Assembly: GCF_016865235.1 (NCBI RefSeq)
Contig: NZ_CP064030.1
Coordinates: 1,302,001-1,366,000 of the forward strand
Reading direction: 5' to 3'
From: Dyella caseinilytica
GTDB taxonomy: Bacteria; Pseudomonadota; Gammaproteobacteria; Xanthomonadales; Rhodanobacteraceae
Length of the DNA stretch: 64,000 nucleotides
Part shown: positions 1 to 10,200 of the stretch, one piece after another
Position numbering within the stretch: the stretch's first letter is position 1
How the letters are laid out: each line of letters starts with the position of its first letter
Notes under the pieces: generated by a model
What the model was told of the DNA's origin: nothing
The model's input: the letters and a program-made list of their open reading frames with translations, nothing else
Databases searched by the model: none
Translations under genes and position numbers: made by a program

Positions 1-183
1 ACGCCAGCGCGTGACGGCATCCAGTTGCGTGCTAGTCAGCCCTTCGTCGATCGATGATTTCAGCGAGAAAGCGGCGTAGAGATACGTGCACATCAGGCAG
101 TGTTCGAGCTCGGCTGCCTCGTACAGCGCGTGTAGCGTCTGCTCACGGCTTGGAACCGAATGCAAGGGACTGTAGCGAACCAC
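1..183 (-). CDS. Ferritin-like domain protein, N-terminal fragment
   Basis: Open frame of 61 codons running off the left edge, with a GTG start at 183 preceded by GGGGAG about 7 nt upstream and an in-frame stop further upstream. The translation contains EAAELEHCLMCTYLYAAFSL, the helix-1 pattern (Glu plus ExxH) of the ferritin-like di-iron family also found in VioB-type iminophenylpyruvate dimer synthases. The C-terminal part lies outside the window, so substrate and true function cannot be judged. The family assignment rests on this motif only. Confidence 0.6.
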   Translation of the reverse strand, partial: MVRYSPLHSVPSREQTLHALYEAAELEHCLMCTYLYAAFSLKSSIDEGLTSTQLDAVTRWR

Positions 184-321
184 GGCGACTCCCCGGACGA
201 TGCCAGACTGTTTACGTTACACCTTTAGGGAGTGGTGTGGGATGTGCTGGGTGCTGCTGTTTTTAACGCCGGATTGGCAAAGGAAGCGTATTCATCCTCG
301 AACGACCGGTCTAAATAAATG

Positions 322-361
322 CCTTACCGTCATTCCGGCCTTCTCCGGAATGACGGTAAGG
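322..361. terminator. Perfect 17-bp hairpin, terminator or REP-like element
   Basis: The arms 322-338 and 345-361 are exact reverse complements with a 6-nt loop. It lies just downstream of the SDR stop at 415, so it could terminate that gene. The absence of a long T-run and the CCGGAATGACGG core also fit a dispersed palindromic repeat. Confidence 0.55.
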
Positions 362-414
362 TTAGAAGTCACTTCATGTCAGATTGGAATGCAGTGACAG
401 GAGGATGGTCAGGC

Positions 415-1179
415 TCAGATAAACATCCCGCCCGACGCCTCAATCCGCTGCCCATTGATCCATCCACTTTCCTTCGACAACAGTGTCGCCACCACGCCGC
501 CGATATCGTCGGGCAGGCCCACGCGCCCGAGTGCCGTTTGCGAGGCGACGAAGGCATTCACATCCGCGTTGTCGCGCACCAAGCCACCGCCGAAATCGGT
601 TTCGATGGCGCCGGGCGCGAGCGTGTTGACGGCGATGTGCCGTGCGCCGAGTTCCTTGGCGAGGTAGCGGGTCAGCACCTCGATCGCACCCTTCATGGCC
701 GCATAGGCCGAATAGCCTGGCAGGGCAAAGCGGGCGAGGCCGCTGGAGATGTTCAGGATGCGACCGCCGTCGGCAATCAGGGGCAGCAGTGTCTGGGTCA
801 GGAAGAACGTGCCCTTGAAGTGGACATTCACCAGTTCGTCGAACTGCGCTTCGGAGGTTTCTGCAAAGCTCGCATGAACACCGACGCCTGCATTGTTGAC
901 CAGGTAGTCGAACTGGCTGCGCTGCCACTGATCCTTCAGCGCCGAACGCAGTTGGTCTGCAAAGGCAGGGAAGGTGGATACCTTGCCGACATCCAGCGGC
1001 AGGACCACGGCACGGTGACCAAGCTTGCGGATGGCCTCGGCCACCGCCTCGGCTTCCGCCTTGTTCGAACGATACGTCAGCACGACGTCGTTGCCGTGTT
1101 CGGCCAGCTTGAGGGCCATGCTCTTGCCCAGGCCGCGGCTGCCGCCGGTAATCAGGGCGATGGGGGTTTGAGTGCTCAT
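415..1179 (-). CDS. SDR family oxidoreductase
   Basis: Classical short-chain dehydrogenase/reductase of 254 residues. The cofactor motif TGGSRGLG is near residue 12, followed by NNAG, a catalytic Ser in NISSG and the YSAYAAMK (YxxxK) pair. Arg in GSRG and the later TYRSNK favour NADP(H). The ATG at 1179 is chosen because GGAGAC lies just upstream; a longer frame to 1260 adds residues without family similarity. It is divergent from the LysR gene at 1314, a standard regulator-target pair, so that regulator probably controls it. Substrate unknown. Confidence 0.9.
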   Translation of the reverse strand: MSTQTPIALITGGSRGLGKSMALKLAEHGNDVVLTYRSNKAEAEAVAEAIRKLGHRAVVLPLDVGKVSTFPAFADQLRSALKDQWQRSQFDYLVNNAGVGVHASFAETSEAQFDELVNVHFKGTFFLTQTLLPLIADGGRILNISSGLARFALPGYSAYAAMKGAIEVLTRYLAKELGARHIAVNTLAPGAIETDFGGGLVRDNADVNAFVASQTALGRVGLPDDIGGVVATLLSKESGWINGQRIEASGGMFI

Positions 1180-1268
1180 GGGGTGTCTCCGTAGCGGGGG
1201 AAGTGAATCAACGATGCCCAGCTTATTGATCTGTACTTGCCGCATAAATCGGCAGATCATGAGTGCTG

Positions 1269-1287
1269 TGTTCGTGAAAAACGAACA
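1269..1287. promoter_or_regulatory. LysR-type operator candidate
   Basis: Seven-base inverted repeat TGTTCGT / ACGAACA (1269-1275 and 1281-1287) with a 5-nt A-rich spacer. It lies between the divergent SDR and LysR genes, 26 bp before the regulator start. Symmetry and place fit a LysR binding site, but this is inferred from position alone. Confidence 0.5.
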
Positions 1288-1313
1288 ATCGATCCGCTAG
1301 CGAAAGGACGGTC

Positions 1314-2216
1314 ATGCATCGGACTGAAGCCATGCACATCTTCGTACGGGTAGCCGAAATGGCCAGCTTTACCCGCGCAGCCGATAGCCTGGGCCTGCCG
1401 AAAGCGAGCGCGTCCACCGCCATCCAGCAACTGGAAGCGCAGCTGGGTACCCAGCTGTTGCACCGGACCACACGCCGGGTGCAGATGACCCAGGACGGCC
1501 AGCGCTTCTACGAGCGCTGCAAAGAGTTGCTGGCGGATATGGACGAGCTGACCAGCATGTTCCAGCAGGCGCCGCAAATGATCAGCGGCCGCCTGCGCGT
1601 GGACATGAATGGCAGCATTGCTCGCCGGATCATGCCGTATCTGCCCCAATTCCTGCGTGAGCATCCACAGCTCCAGGTGGAGCTCAGTTGCACGGATCGC
1701 CGTGTCGATGTGGTCGGCGAGGGATTCGATTGCGTCCTGCGCGTGGGCAATCTGGAAGATTCCAGCCTGATCGTGCGGACGTTGGGTGTGTTCCCGATCG
1801 CTAACTGCGCCAGTCCGGCATATCTGGAGGAAAACGGCGTGCCGCGCGAACTCAGCGATCTGTCCGGGCACCGATTGATCCACTACGTGTCGAGGCTAGG
1901 GCAGCGCCCTCCCGGTTTCGAATATCTGGAAGGCAAGGAATGCCGCTATGTGCCGATGCAGGGCGTGCTGACGGTTAACAGCGTCGAGGCCTACGAGGAA
2001 GGTTGCCTTGCCGGGCTCGGCATCATCCAGGGGCCGCGCATCGGCCTGACAGAACTTATCGAGCAAGGACGCCTGATCGAAGTGCTGCCGCAATACCGTG
2101 CGGAGCCGATGCCCGTCTCGCTGCTTTATGGGCAGCGCCGCAATCTCTCAGCGCGCGTACAAGTTTTCATGGATTGGTTGAAAGACGTCATGGTGCCGTA
2201 TCTGGATCTGGCATGA
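1314..2216 (+). CDS. LysR family transcriptional regulator
   Basis: A 300-residue protein with an N-terminal winged helix-turn-helix (residues ~8-65, ASFTRAADSLGLPKASAS then HRTTRRVQMTQDG), followed by a LysR substrate-binding domain to the C-terminus. Length is normal for the family. AAGGAC lies about 7 nt before the ATG. Divergent orientation to the SDR at 415-1179 suggests it regulates that gene and itself. The sequence resembles the CrgA/AaeR-like group that usually controls oxidoreductase genes. The inducer is unknown. Confidence 0.92.
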   Translation: MHRTEAMHIFVRVAEMASFTRAADSLGLPKASASTAIQQLEAQLGTQLLHRTTRRVQMTQDGQRFYERCKELLADMDELTSMFQQAPQMISGRLRVDMNGSIARRIMPYLPQFLREHPQLQVELSCTDRRVDVVGEGFDCVLRVGNLEDSSLIVRTLGVFPIANCASPAYLEENGVPRELSDLSGHRLIHYVSRLGQRPPGFEYLEGKECRYVPMQGVLTVNSVEAYEEGCLAGLGIIQGPRIGLTELIEQGRLIEVLPQYRAEPMPVSLLYGQRRNLSARVQVFMDWLKDVMVPYLDLA

Positions 2217-2340
2217 ACGACGTATCTCGTTTGCGGAAAATTGTCACAGTGGCCAATTACGTTCGTCGGAAATATCAAGACGACGCCAACTGAACATCGT
2301 TTGTGGCGAAATGCGCTTTCATCCATTCACGAGGTGACAC

Positions 2341-3780
2341 ATGTCTGCAACGGGTGCCAATTCACTGTCGGCCATCAACCACATCGTCGTGCTGATGTTG
2401 GAGAATCGCTCCTTCGATCACATGCTCGGCTTTCTCTACACCGATGCCGGCAATGTGTCGCCGACGGGGCAGCCATTCGAAGGCCTGAAAGGCACCGAAT
2501 CCAATCCTGGCGCAAGCGGAACGCAGCCGGTGACCGTCTACAAGATCCAGCCGGCAGTCGCCAGCACCTATTACATGCCCGGCGCAGATCCCGGCGAGGG
2601 CTATACCGCGACCAACTCGCAACTGTTCGGCAGCAACACTGCGCCGACGCCTCCGGTTGCCACCAATCAGGGCTTCATCAGCAATTTCTCCTACACGCTC
2701 GGCTGGGAGGGGAAAGAGAATTATTCGATTTTCGCCGGTACCGTCGCCAACGACATCATGGGTATGCACACGGCGCAGACACTGCCGGTGTTATCTGCGC
2801 TGGCACAGGGTTTTGCAGTCTGCGATTACTGGTATGGCTCAGTGCCCACGGAAACGTTGCCCAATCGCGCCTTCCTCCATGCGGGCACATCCCAAGGTCA
2901 TATGGATGACAAGACCAAAACCTTCACCTCCCCCACGATATACACATCGCTAACCAAGCAGAACATCAGCTGGAAAATCTACGGTTACGATGCGGATCCG
3001 CTGACCCGACAGACCTTCACCGATCTGACCAATCTCGCCGAAACCTACTTCGGCGAATTTTCAAATTTCCAGAGCGATGCCGCGAACGGCTCGCTACCTT
3101 CCTACAGCTTTCTGGAACCCAGCTGGGGTTCGACCGGTAACAGCCAGCATCCCAACTATGATGTCGCACTTGGCGAACAATTCCTGCATGACGTTTATTA
3201 CGCCTTGCGCAACAGTCCCACATGGAACCAGACGCTGCTGATCGTCACGTATGACGAACATGGCGGTTGCTACGACCATGTGCCACCGCCATCCGGCGCC
3301 ATTCCACCCGATTCGACGGCCGGTGAGTATGGCTTCGATTTCAAACGCTTCGGACCGCGTGTGCCGGCCTTGCTGATCTCCCCGCTGATTCCCGCAGGCA
3401 CCGTATTTCGCGTGCCCGAAGGCAGCATGCCATTTGATCACACCTCGATTCTCAAGACCGTGGAGCAACGCTGGAACGTGCCTGCCTTGACCGCACGTGA
3501 TGCTGCAGCACCGGATGTCGGGGCTGTACTTAGTCTCGCCACGCCGCGCACCGACGATCCACTGTCAGGTGTCACGGTGCCGGTATCAAGTGGAACCAAT
3601 CCTTCCGCCAATCGGCCTTCGCATCTGCAAGAGGTGTATGCGGATTTGGTATCGCGCCTGCCGGTGCCGGATGCGCAGGAGGGGACGCATCGTCCGCAGC
3701 CGCGATTGGAGACGGGGTACGACTATGATCGTTATATCAAGGAGAGGCTGGCAGCTTGGAAGGCTAGTCGGAACGCGTAA
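2341..3780 (+). CDS. Phospholipase C-type phosphoesterase
   Basis: A 479-residue member of the phosphoesterase family PF04185 (non-haemolytic phospholipase C / acid phosphatase AcpA type). Metal and active-site motifs are visible: [10 protein letters not shown] at residues 21-30, [12 protein letters not shown] near 180, and [12 protein letters not shown] near 305. GAGGTG lies 5 nt before the ATG. The protein starts directly at the first catalytic strand and has neither a Tat nor a Sec signal peptide, unlike most secreted family members, so it may act in the cytoplasm or leave by another route. Its substrate (phospholipid, phosphomonoester or other) cannot be told from sequence. Confidence 0.85.
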   Translation: MSATGANSLSAINHIVVLMLENRSFDHMLGFLYTDAGNVSPTGQPFEGLKGTESNPGASGTQPVTVYKIQPAVASTYYMPGADPGEGYTATNSQLFGSNTAPTPPVATNQGFISNFSYTLGWEGKENYSIFAGTVANDIMGMHTAQTLPVLSALAQGFAVCDYWYGSVPTETLPNRAFLHAGTSQGHMDDKTKTFTSPTIYTSLTKQNISWKIYGYDADPLTRQTFTDLTNLAETYFGEFSNFQSDAANGSLPSYSFLEPSWGSTGNSQHPNYDVALGEQFLHDVYYALRNSPTWNQTLLIVTYDEHGGCYDHVPPPSGAIPPDSTAGEYGFDFKRFGPRVPALLISPLIPAGTVFRVPEGSMPFDHTSILKTVEQRWNVPALTARDAAAPDVGAVLSLATPRTDDPLSGVTVPVSSGTNPSANRPSHLQEVYADLVSRLPVPDAQEGTHRPQPRLETGYDYDRYIKERLAAWKASRNA

Positions 3781-3838
3781 ACGTTAGCGCCGTAAGCCAT
3801 GGTTCCATTGACGAAATCCATCCGCTGTGCGGTGTTGA

Positions 3839-3866
3839 GTTACTCCGGGATCAAGTCCGGAGTAAC
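3839..3866. terminator. Bidirectional terminator hairpin
   Basis: GTTACTCCGG (3839-3848) pairs perfectly with CCGGAGTAAC (3857-3866) across an 8-nt loop. It sits between the convergent phosphoesterase and AraC genes, the expected place for a shared terminator. Confidence 0.6.
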
Positions 3867-3871
3867 CCAAC

Positions 3872-4699
3872 TTACGCAGAAAAAGCGTCCCGGAAGCTTC
3901 CAGGCGACCGCCCATAAACCTGTCGAAACGCCGACGTAAAATGGCTATGACTGGAAAACCCAAGATCCACTGCCAGCGCCGACAAATCCTCATACTGCCC
4001 AAGCAGATCTAACGCCCGCGCCAACCGCAAACGCAGGTGATAACGGTAAAGCGGAATACCTTCCACCTGCTGAAATACTTGCGTGAGGTACACCGGCGAG
4101 CCGCCTATTTCGGCTGCAATATCTGCCAGCGTCCAGCGCTTGCCAAGATCGCTGGCGAGCAACACCTTCACACGATCGGCCAGGTGGCGGCGTGCCTGCG
4201 TTGCGCTGGTTTCGTGTGATGTACGTGGCCCAAGACTGCGACATACCAAGGTGAGCAACAGACCTTCGGCTTCCAGTGGTTCGATCGTGTGGTTTTCCAG
4301 CCCGTGCCTGAGCAGCGCGACGAGGGCCTGGGCACGAGGATCGATACGCAAGGATTGTCGGCGGAAGGTCAGTGTTCCACCTTTTGCCAGTAACGATGCA
4401 GGCGCCAGTTCGTGCAGCATGGCCTCGGATAGGCTGAGTGACAGGTTGGCATCGCCACCTTGCACGGGGTGGCTGACCTGGTAGCCCTGATCCGCATTGA
4501 AGAACAGGATGTGATTGGCATCCGCTACCACCTGATCGCCGCCGACGTGGCGCATGTAGACACCGCGATAGGGGAAAACCAGATACGTCTGCGCTGTGCA
4601 TTCCTCTTCACTGCGATGGCGGCAATGACCGGCGCAATGCACGTTGCGCAGCGTCACGGTGCGGGTATCCAGCAGCGGGCTGATCTGGAATTCAGGCAT
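3872..4699 (-). CDS. AraC family transcriptional regulator
   Basis: A 275-residue protein. Residues ~1-160 form a cupin-like sensory half with several His/Cys residues near the start (NVHCAGHCRHRSEEEC), and residues ~170-272 carry two helix-turn-helix motifs of the AraC/XylS fold (WTLADIAAEIGGSPVYLTQV and DLSALAVDLGFSSHSHF). The C-terminal GRSPGSFR is typical of the family. The His/Cys cluster could bind metal, which is speculation. It is convergent with the phosphoesterase and its target is not evident. Confidence 0.88.
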   Translation of the reverse strand: MPEFQISPLLDTRTVTLRNVHCAGHCRHRSEEECTAQTYLVFPYRGVYMRHVGGDQVVADANHILFFNADQGYQVSHPVQGGDANLSLSLSEAMLHELAPASLLAKGGTLTFRRQSLRIDPRAQALVALLRHGLENHTIEPLEAEGLLLTLVCRSLGPRTSHETSATQARRHLADRVKVLLASDLGKRWTLADIAAEIGGSPVYLTQVFQQVEGIPLYRYHLRLRLARALDLLGQYEDLSALAVDLGFSSHSHFTSAFRQVYGRSPGSFRDAFSA

Positions 4700-4804
4700 A
4701 GCCTGAGTGCATTAATGAGATGAGAGGCGCTCATCATGCGCCTGTCCAGGCGTTCCCTCAACCGCTGCAAGGCACACGCACCGCCATGCCAGTGGGCCAT
4801 CGTT

Positions 4805-5797
4805 TCAGCTTGCCAGCACGCAGCCGTTCTTACCGTTTTCTTTGGCCTGGTAGAGTGCGCGGTCTGCGGCCTGGATCAAGTCTTCGTCGGACTCCAGTTG
4901 CGCCTGCCACAGCGCAATGCCGATGCTAGCGCTTACGAGCGCGGTGAATGCGCCGCGCGTGCCGGTGAGGGGATAGGGCTTGGCGAGCACGTCGCAGATT
5001 TCCTGACAGCGCTGCGCGACCGGGTGGGGGCCGCTGACATCTTTGAAGATCAGAGCGAATTCGTCGCCGCCTAGTCGCGCCACCGTGTCGCCGGCGCGGA
5101 CATGGTGATTGAGACGCGCCGCAATCACTTGCAGCAAGGCATCGCCGGCGGGGTGTCCGTGCGTGTCGTTGACGGCTTTGAAGCCATCGATATCGACCAG
5201 GGCTAACGCAAAGCCCTTATCGGGGTGCGCCTCGGTCATCGCGCTCCGAAGATGGTCGTGGAACAGCACGCGGTTCGGCAAGCCGGTGAGCATGTCATGC
5301 GTGGCCTGATGGCGAACTTTGGCTTCGATGCGTTGGCGTTCGGTGATTTCCACCTGCAGTTGCCGGTTACGCTCGGAAAGTTCTTCCAGTGTCTGTTGTA
5401 GTTGCATACGTGCGGAATGCAGTTCCAGAAACACGCGCACTTTGGATTGCAGGATCACGTCGTTGATGGGCTTGGAAATATAGTCCACCGCGCCGGAACG
5501 ATAACCCTTGAGGCGATTGAGATCATCGGCGTACGCGGCAGTGACGAAAATCACCGGCGTATCGCGCAGTTGTTCGGCTTCGCCGAGCAGGGCAGCGACT
5601 TCGAAACCATCCATGTCAGGCATATTCACGTCGAGCAGGATCAGCGCGAATTGCTCATCAAGACATCGGGAAAGCGCTTCGTTGCCGCTGGTGGCTTCGA
5701 TCAGTTCGGCGCCGCAGTCGGCGAGCAGATGACGCATGGCGACCAGATTGGCACGGGTGTCATCGACGACCAGGATTTTAGGAGGTTGGGTACTCAT
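4805..5797 (-). CDS. Receiver-GGDEF diguanylate cyclase response regulator
   Basis: A 330-residue output protein of the signalling operon. The receiver domain (residues ~8-125) has the acidic pocket VVDD and the phosphoacceptor Asp in LLDVNMPDMDG (about residue 56). A short coiled coil leads to a GGDEF domain (~165-330) with an intact GGDEF signature (243-247) and an RxxD inhibitory site (RAGD) five residues before it. It should make cyclic-di-GMP when phosphorylated and be product-inhibited. The ATG at 5797 overlaps the cheB-like stop as ATGA. A GTG at 5806 is possible, but translational coupling favours 5797. Confidence 0.92.
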   Translation of the reverse strand: MSTQPPKILVVDDTRANLVAMRHLLADCGAELIEATSGNEALSRCLDEQFALILLDVNMPDMDGFEVAALLGEAEQLRDTPVIFVTAAYADDLNRLKGYRSGAVDYISKPINDVILQSKVRVFLELHSARMQLQQTLEELSERNRQLQVEITERQRIEAKVRHQATHDMLTGLPNRVLFHDHLRSAMTEAHPDKGFALALVDIDGFKAVNDTHGHPAGDALLQVIAARLNHHVRAGDTVARLGGDEFALIFKDVSGPHPVAQRCQEICDVLAKPYPLTGTRGAFTALVSASIGIALWQAQLESDEDLIQAADRALYQAKENGKNGCVLAS

Positions 5798-6363
5798 GGG
5801 AGGCACAATCGGTTAATCAATGGGGCAATATCGGAAAGATCGACACAGTGATCGGCGCCGGCTGTATCTAGCGCAGCCTGCGGCATGGTCGATATTTCCG
5901 CATTGGATGGCGATTGAACGATGGCTATTCCTCCCAGTTCCCGAATCCTTTGCAGGCCCGAGGCGCCATCGGCATTTCCCCCTGTGAGTACGACACCTAT
6001 CAGTTTTTCGTGCCACACCTCCGCAGCAGAACAGAACATGACATCAATGGAAGGACGCGCGTATTGGACGCGCGGGTCGATCGACAAGGCGAAGTGGCGG
6101 TCTTTCTCTACCAACAAATGGTAACCACTCGGCGCCAGATGGACAGTGCCGCTCAGAACGGGATGGCGTTCCGCCGCTTCGGTCACGGGAAGGGCGGAGG
6201 CGCGCTGCAGTACTTCACACAGCAGTTCCACGGTGTCAGAGCCACTGTGGCAGCATACCAATACTGCTTGCGTGAGCCTTGGATCGAGGGCGCCGAGCAC
6301 GACTTTGAGCGCGTCCAGGCCGCCTGCTGAACATCCGATCGCAATAGCTTGCGGGGTCGTCAT
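5794..6363 (-). CDS. cheB: CheB-type methylesterase (catalytic domain only)
   Basis: A 189-residue stand-alone CheB catalytic domain without the usual N-terminal receiver. The catalytic triad is visible: Ser12 in GCSAGGLDAL, His39 in CCHSG and Asp132 in LTGGNADGA. Classical CheB removes methyl esters from, or deamidates, chemoreceptor glutamates. No chemoreceptor gene lies nearby, so the substrate here is probably another protein of this operon or a distant receptor. Start and stop both overlap their neighbours by ATGA (6360-6363 and 5794-5797), so it is translated in step with CheR and the GGDEF regulator. Confidence 0.9.
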   Translation of the reverse strand: MTTPQAIAIGCSAGGLDALKVVLGALDPRLTQAVLVCCHSGSDTVELLCEVLQRASALPVTEAAERHPVLSGTVHLAPSGYHLLVEKDRHFALSIDPRVQYARPSIDVMFCSAAEVWHEKLIGVVLTGGNADGASGLQRIRELGGIAIVQSPSNAEISTMPQAALDTAGADHCVDLSDIAPLINRLCLP

Positions 6364-7211
6364 GCTTGTTGGCGTTCCGGTTGGTGAGTCAGGCGGTAGA
6401 TGCGCAGGCGTTCATCAAACGGTGTGAAGGTTGCCGCGGTAGTGGCGTAGTCCAGGCTCTCGCGCATGCCCACGCAAAGGAATCCTCCGCGCACCAGACT
6501 GTTACGGAACAGCGAGAGCACGTGATCCTGCAATGGGTTGGAAAAATAGATCATCACGTTGCGGCACAGCACCAGGTGCGCCTCGCAGAACACGCCATCG
6601 GAAACGAGGTTGTGCTGTGCAAAGGTGACGTTGCGGCGCAGGCGCTGATCAAGCTTGAGCAGGTTGTAGCGCGCGCTGTAGTAGTCGGCCAGCGAGTGCG
6701 TGCCGCCGGCAGCTTGATAATTACGCGACCATTGCTGCGCTTCACGCGCGGGATAAATGCCTTCTTGCGCCTGATGCAGAGCACGCTCGCTGAGATCGGT
6801 GGCGAAGATCTGCGTGCGCTCATACAGTCCCGCTTCTTCGAGCAGAATGGCAAGCGAATAGACTTCTTGTCCGTGCGCGCAGCCGGCTTGCCAGATATTG
6901 ATCTGCGGATAGGAGGCCAGCAACGGCAATACCTGTTCGCGCAAGCCACGAAACATGCTCGGGTCGCGAAACATGTCGGAGGCGGGAACCGTCAGGCCAT
7001 CGAGCATGCGCGGCAGTAATTGCGGCTCGTGCATGACGCGCTCGATCAGGCCACTGATGGTCCTGGTCTCCAACTGTTCCACCAGCTGCAACACGCGCCG
7101 CTTCAGGGATGCTGGCGCGTACTGGCTGAAATCGTAACCATGACGGCGCTGCATCGCCTGAGTGAATAACTCCACTTCGATGTTGTCGAGCTCCTGGGCG
7201 TCCACAGTCAT
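6360..7211 (-). CDS. cheR: CheR-type protein-glutamate methyltransferase
   Basis: A 283-residue CheR methyltransferase: N-terminal helical domain (YDFSQYAPASLKRRV, ~residues 26-40) and SAM-binding domain with AGCAHGQEVYSLAI, ATDLSERAL and the CRNVMIYF motif. It uses S-adenosylmethionine to methylate receptor-type glutamates and counteracts the downstream CheB. It starts 10 nt after the hybrid kinase stop, so the four genes form one operon. No fused TPR is present. Confidence 0.92.
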   Translation of the reverse strand: MTVDAQELDNIEVELFTQAMQRRHGYDFSQYAPASLKRRVLQLVEQLETRTISGLIERVMHEPQLLPRMLDGLTVPASDMFRDPSMFRGLREQVLPLLASYPQINIWQAGCAHGQEVYSLAILLEEAGLYERTQIFATDLSERALHQAQEGIYPAREAQQWSRNYQAAGGTHSLADYYSARYNLLKLDQRLRRNVTFAQHNLVSDGVFCEAHLVLCRNVMIYFSNPLQDHVLSLFRNSLVRGGFLCVGMRESLDYATTAATFTPFDERLRIYRLTHQPERQQA

Positions 7212-7221
7212 CGTCCGTGCG

Positions 7222-10200
7222 TCAGTTGCGTAGCCATACGTGCATCATGGAGGCAAGTTTGTCCAGATCGATCGGCTTGGATAGATAATCGTTGGCGCCT
7301 GCCTCCAGGCACTGTTCGCGATCACCCCGCATGGCTTTGGCGGTGAGCGCGATAATGGGCAGATGATTGAGCGATGATTGTGCACGAATGGCACGCGTCA
7401 CTTCATAACCGTCCATGCCCGGCATCATGATGTCCATCAGTACCAGTTCCACGTTGCTGTTTTCGGCCAGATGCTGCAGTGCTTTCTCGCCATCCTGCGC
7501 CATGGTGATGTTGAGTCCCCAGCCGCGCAGCACTTTGGACAAGGCAAACAGATTGCGCATGTCGTCGTCGACCAGCATCACGTGATGTCCGCTCAGGCCA
7601 TCGTAGGTCGGTGAAGGCGCTGTGGCTTCGGGGTTGTTGGCCTGTCGGATGCTGTGCAGGAACAGGCTCACTTCGTCCAGCAGGCGCTCCGGCGAGCGTA
7701 CACCCTTGATCACGATGCTGTCGGTGTACTGGCGGATGTGCAGGTTTTCTTCGCGGCTCAACTCGCGGCCTGAATACACCACGACAGGCGGAATACTGCC
7801 GGTGTGCGCGAGTTTTTCCAGCAATTCGAGACCGGAGATGCCGGGCAGGCCAAGATCGAGCACGATGCAGTCGTAGCCGGTATCGGAAATCTTCTGCAGC
7901 GCTTCTTCGCCAGAGACGGCTTCATCGATATGAACATCATCCTGATCGAGCAAGGTGCGCACGGCGGCGCGTGCATGCGCGTCGTCATCGACGACCAGCA
8001 GGTGGCGAGTACGGCCTTTGGCAAAATGCAACAGGCGCTCGAAGGCTTCGTTAATCGCCTCGCGGGTCACGGGCTTGGTAAGGAATCCCACCGCGCCCAG
8101 TTCGCGGCCGCGTGAAGCATCATCGGTGGCGGAAAGGAAATGCACGGGAATATGGCGGGTGGCCGGATCGGCCTTGAGCCGCTCGATCACCGTCCAGCCA
8201 TCCATGCCCGGAAGCATCACGTCGAGCAGAATGCCGACCGGATGAAAACGGCGCGCCAGCGCAAGGCCTTCTTCGCCATCCACCGAGTGCAGCATGCGAT
8301 GGCCTTTTTGGCGCACGATATCGGCAAGAATGCGCGCAAAAGCAGGGTCATCCTCCACAATCAGGATCACGCTGTCGCCGGGCGCGATACGCTCGCGATC
8401 ATCCGCGACACCTTCAGTAGGCATCATCGAACGGGTCACCGGCCGTGGTGTTGGCGTATGGACGTGGCTCGAAGTGGCGCTGGCAGGTTGCTCGGGTTTG
8501 CGTTCGGGCAACAGCAACACGAACTCGCTGCCTTGGCCGACTTCGCTGCGTAGCACGATATCGCCGCCAAGCAATTCTGCCATGCGGCGCGAAATGCTCA
8601 GGCCAAGCCCGGTGCCACCGAATTGTCGGCTGGTACTGCTGTCGGCTTGCTCGAATGCGTTGAAGATGCGTTCGAGTTTATCGGCGGAAATACCGATGCC
8701 ACTGTCTTTCACGCTGATCGCCAGCAGGTTCTGATCCTTCACGGCTTCAGGTACGGGAAGATCGCCCGAAGGCCGTCCGATGCGTACGCGCACACCACCC
8801 TTGGTGGTGAATTTGAAGGCGTTGGCCAGCAGGTTGTTGATGATCTGTTCGAGCCGGTTGGGATCGGTGTGGATCTCCGCCGGCAGGTTGTCGTCCACTG
8901 TTACGTCGTAGTCGAGCTTCTTCTCGCGGGCGACATGATCGAAGGTGCGGCGCAGACCGCGCGCCAGGTTCTGCAAGGGGTAGTCGGTCAGCGACAACTC
9001 CATCTTGCCGGCTTCGATCTTGGACAGGTCGAGAATGTCGTTGATCAATCGCAGCAGGCTGGAACCAGCGTCATGGATGATGCGCGCGGACTCGACCTGC
9101 TCGCTGTCCAGGTTACCTTCGCGGTTTTCAGCCAGGCTGCGCGACAGGATCAGCAAGCTGTTCAGTGGCGTGCGCAACTCGTGCGACATGTTGGCGAGGA
9201 ATTCGCTCTTGTACTGGCTGGCGCGCGCAAGCTCTTCCGCTTTCTGCGAGGTCTCACGCTGCAGCGCTTCCACTTGCTGCTTCTGTTGGCGCAGGGTATC
9301 GGTCTTCAGGCGCAGTTCTTCGTTGGAGGCCTGCAACTCGTCGGCCTGCACGCGCAGTTCTTCTTCAGATGCCTGCAGGCGCTCCGATTGTTCTTCCAGT
9401 TCGTTGGTCTTGGTTTGCAAGGTATCGTTGGCGTCGCGCAACGCTTCCTGCTGTTGCCGCATGGTGACCGCGGAAATGCGTAGCTCGTCAGCCTGTTCGC
9501 GTGTCTGCTCAAGCAAGTCCTGCGTGTTGACAGCGCGGTTGAGGTTTTCCAGCGTCAGCGCCGCCATCGGCAGCAGCTCATCCAGCAATTGTTGTTGCAG
9601 GGTAGAAGGTGCCGTGAAGCCTGCGAACTCCAGCACGCCGACCAATTGGTCGCGCAGTAGCAGTGGACGGATGGTGATGTGCCTGGGCAGGGAGGAACCA
9701 CCGCCGGATTCGATATGCAAATAGTTTTCCGGGACATCATCCAGCGTGATGGGTTGTCGCGTCTGCGCACACTGACCGACCAAGCCTTCGCCTGGCATAT
9801 AGGCGTCGGGCCGGTTTTGTAGCCGCAAGCCATAGCTGCCCAGCAAATCCAGCCGTTGGCGTGATTCGTCGTAACCGTAGAACAACGCCACGCCAGCGTG
9901 TAGCAGGGGCGTGAGCGCGGAGGTGAAGCGCTCGGCGAAATCGCGATGATTCACGGCTTGCTGCAGACTGCTGGAGATCGACGTCGCCTGGCTCTTCAAC
10001 TGTGTCTGCTGCTCAGAGTCGATCACCATCTGCTTGAAGACTTGCAGTGCTTTGGCGATTTCCCCGACTTCATCGCGGCGTCCGATGCCATGGATCTTGA
10101 TATCATGGTCGTGATCAGCAAGACGTGTCATCAGCTCTGCCAGCAGACGGATCGGTCGGGTGACCAGCCGCGATGTGAGCGCGATGACGATCAGGCCAAG

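Noticed and set aside
319..1194. 291-residue plus-strand open frame
   Set aside because: It is antisense to the SDR gene, whose motifs, SD and start are clear on the minus strand.
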